The translations under genes were made by a program, and so were the position numbers. The notes under the pieces were generated by a model. It was given only the letters and a program-made list of their open reading frames with translations, searched no databases and was not told where the DNA came from. A stretch of DNA of 64,000 bases from Pseudomonadota bacterium (GTDB taxonomy: Bacteria > Pseudomonadota > Gammaproteobacteria > Burkholderiales > Burkholderiaceae_E), in NCBI GenBank assembly GCA_963204785.1, contig CAUJHG010000022.1:1-64000 (forward strand). Direction: 5' to 3'. Every line of letters begins with the position of its first letter. Position 1 is the first letter of the stretch. Positions 62,467 through 64,000 of the stretch are shown here, one piece after another.

Positions 62467-64000
62467 GCACCACCACCGCCCGGCGCATCGAAGCCGTCAA
62501 CGACTTCGTCGTCAAGTTCGCCAACATCAACGGCTCCGGCTCGGCCTCGGCCAACGAGCTCTTCGCCAAGAGCTTCCTGCGCATGGGGGTGCCGGTCAGC
62601 CCGCGCAACATCTTTCCCTCGAACATCCAGGGGCTGCCCACCTGGTACGAGGTCCGGGTCACCGAGAAGGGCTACCTCGGGCGGCGCGGCGGCGTCGACA
62701 TGATGGTCGCGATGAACCCGCAGACCTGGGACAAGGACGTCGCAGAGATCGAACCGGGCGGCTATCTCTTCTACGACAGCACCCGTCCGATATCCCCGTC
62801 GAGGTTCCGTCCGGACATCCACGTGATCGGCGTGCCGCTCACCGAGATGTGCAACGCGGCGTACACCGATGCGCGCGAGCGCCAGTTGCTCAAGAACATC
62901 ATGTACGTCGGCGCGCTCGCCGCGCTGCTCGGAACCGACGCCGAGGTGATCCCGGAGCTGCTGGGCGAGCAGTACCGCGGCAAGGACAAGCTGATGAAGC
63001 CCAACCTCGACGCGTTCCGCAAGGGCTGGCACTACGCCACCGAGCACTTCGACGACGCGATCGGGCTGCGGGTGCGGCGCGCCGCCACCGTCGGCGACCG
63101 CATCTTCATCGACGGCAACGCCGCCGCGGCGCTGGGCGCAGTCTACGGCGGCGCCACGGTCTGCGCCTGGTATCCGATCACGCCATCGTCCTCGGTGCCC
63201 GAGGCCTTCGAGCGCTACTGCTCGAAGATGCGCGTCGACAAGGACAGCGGACGGCACAAGTACGCGATCGTGCAGGCCGAGGACGAGCTCGCCTCGATCG
63301 GCATGGTGGTCGGTGCAGGCTGGAACGGCGCGCGCGCGTTCACTGCCACCTCGGGGCCCGGGGTGTCGCTGATGACCGAGTTCATCGGCCTGGCCTACTT
63401 CGCCGAGATCCCCGCGACGATCATCAATGTCCAGCGCGGGGGTCCTTCCACCGGGATGCCAACGCGCACCCAGCAGGCGGACCTGATCGCCTGCGCGTAC
63501 GCGTCGCACGGCGACACCAAGCACGTGCTCCTCTTCCCCGAGGATCCCCATGAGTGCTTCGAGTTCACCGCGCAGGCGCTGGATCTCGCCGAGCGGCTGC
63601 AGACGCCCGTCTTCCTGATGACCGACCTGGACATCGGGATGAACCAGCGCCTGACAGCGCCCTTCGCCTGGGACGACGCGCGCCGCTACGATCGCGGCAA
63701 GGTGATGAGCGCCGAGGAGCTCGAGACCGGGCGCGACTTCGGCCGCTACCTGGACGTCGACGGCGACGGCATTCCCTTCCGCACCTACCCGGGCACCCAC
63801 CCGACGAAGGGTTCCTTCTTCACCCGCGGCACCACCAAGGACGCCTACGCGCGCTACTCCGAGGCCGGCCCCGACTACGTCTACAACGTCAACCGCCTGC
63901 TGAAGAAGTTCGATACCGCACGCGCGCTGGTGCCGCAGCCCATCGAGCGCAAGGCCTCGCAGAAGACCCGCTTCGGCGCAATCTTCTACGGCTCCACCAG
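62463..64000 (+). CDS. 2-oxoacid:acceptor oxidoreductase, alpha subunit (KorA-like, 3' end cut by window)
   Basis: At least 512 residues; the frame is open at base 64000. Fused gamma-alpha form: N-terminal gamma domain (VVKFANINGSGSASANELFAKSF), then the alpha-subunit pyrimidine-binding domain (AVYGGATVCAWYPITPSSSVPEAFERYC, QAEDELASIGMVVGAGWNGARAF, TSGPGVSLMTEFIGLAYFAE) and the PTGMPT-like QRGGPSTGMPTRTQQADL. Start ATG 62463 overlaps the KorC-like stop (ATGA). Function is ferredoxin-type oxidative decarboxylation of a 2-oxoacid; 2-oxoglutarate is favoured by the fused architecture and context. The ThDP-binding beta subunit should follow beyond the window. Confidence 0.88.
   Translation, partial: MSTTTARRIEAVNDFVVKFANINGSGSASANELFAKSFLRMGVPVSPRNIFPSNIQGLPTWYEVRVTEKGYLGRRGGVDMMVAMNPQTWDKDVAEIEPGGYLFYDSTRPISPSRFRPDIHVIGVPLTEMCNAAYTDARERQLLKNIMYVGALAALLGTDAEVIPELLGEQYRGKDKLMKPNLDAFRKGWHYATEHFDDAIGLRVRRAATVGDRIFIDGNAAAALGAVYGGATVCAWYPITPSSSVPEAFERYCSKMRVDKDSGRHKYAIVQAEDELASIGMVVGAGWNGARAFTATSGPGVSLMTEFIGLAYFAEIPATIINVQRGGPSTGMPTRTQQADLIACAYASHGDTKHVLLFPEDPHECFEFTAQALDLAERLQTPVFLMTDLDIGMNQRLTAPFAWDDARRYDRGKVMSAEELETGRDFGRYLDVDGDGIPFRTYPGTHPTKGSFFTRGTTKDAYARYSEAGPDYVYNVNRLLKKFDTARALVPQPIERKASQKTRFGAIFYGST

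Overview
The window is a GC-rich chromosomal segment packed almost end to end with conserved housekeeping genes. I see no insertion sequence, prophage, CRISPR array or rRNA. Gene order points to a betaproteobacterium, most likely Burkholderiales. The evidence is the run tRNA-Leu/tig/clpP/clpX/lon/hupB/tRNA-Val/tRNA-Asp/ppiD, the phaC-phaB-phaR cluster, the odhA-odhB-lpd-zapE run, a RisA/OmpR-type regulator with its kinase, and an alr-radA pair divergent from lplT. This assignment rests on synteny and protein character; no search was run.

Layout. 1-2.8 kb: an acyl-CoA dehydrogenase cut by the window edge, a drug/metabolite transporter and a DUF1178 protein. 2.9-12.8 kb: tRNA 2-selenouridine synthase, then on the minus strand the protein-quality-control block (trigger factor, ClpP, ClpX, Lon, HU, two tRNAs, PpiD). 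12.9-18.5 kb: tRNA-Leu, the squalene genes hpnCDE in an overlapping operon, then radA and alr. 18.8-25.4 kb: LplT-type transporter, a tsaB-rimI-uracil-DNA glycosylase operon, an Arg-rich exported protein, an OmpR/EnvZ-type two-component system and a small acetyltransferase. 25.4-34.4 kb: TrpB2-type tryptophan synthase beta chain, then ispD-ispF followed closely by a small His-rich protein and an RND heavy-metal efflux operon in the order czcB-czcA-czcC. 34.5-43.5 kb: mfd, serB, an MFS transporter, a GFA-domain protein, metY and rimO. 43.6-47.1 kb: polyhydroxyalkanoate genes phaC, phaB and phaR. 47.2-54.5 kb: a small membrane protein, pgeF, rluD, bamD, a DinG/YoaA-type helicase, a YdcH-type protein, a PP2C phosphatase and zapE. 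54.5-60.2 kb: the 2-oxoglutarate dehydrogenase genes (lpd, odhB, odhA). 60.6-64 kb: divergent from these, an FAD/Fe-S oxidoreductase and a 2-oxoacid:acceptor oxidoreductase alpha subunit running off the window.

How they work together. Two unrelated enzyme systems that can both oxidise a 2-oxoacid sit back to back: the lipoamide-dependent, NAD-reducing 2-oxoglutarate dehydrogenase and a KorCA-like ferredoxin/NADP-type oxidoreductase. With the PHA genes this suggests a flexible carbon and redox economy, perhaps with low-oxygen growth. The most unusual regulatory pattern is a set of about eight unrelated genes with a -10-like hexamer 6-10 nt before the start codon and no Shine-Dalgarno sequence, which suggests leaderless or near-leaderless mRNAs. 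I found no clearly novel defence, toxin or mobile system.
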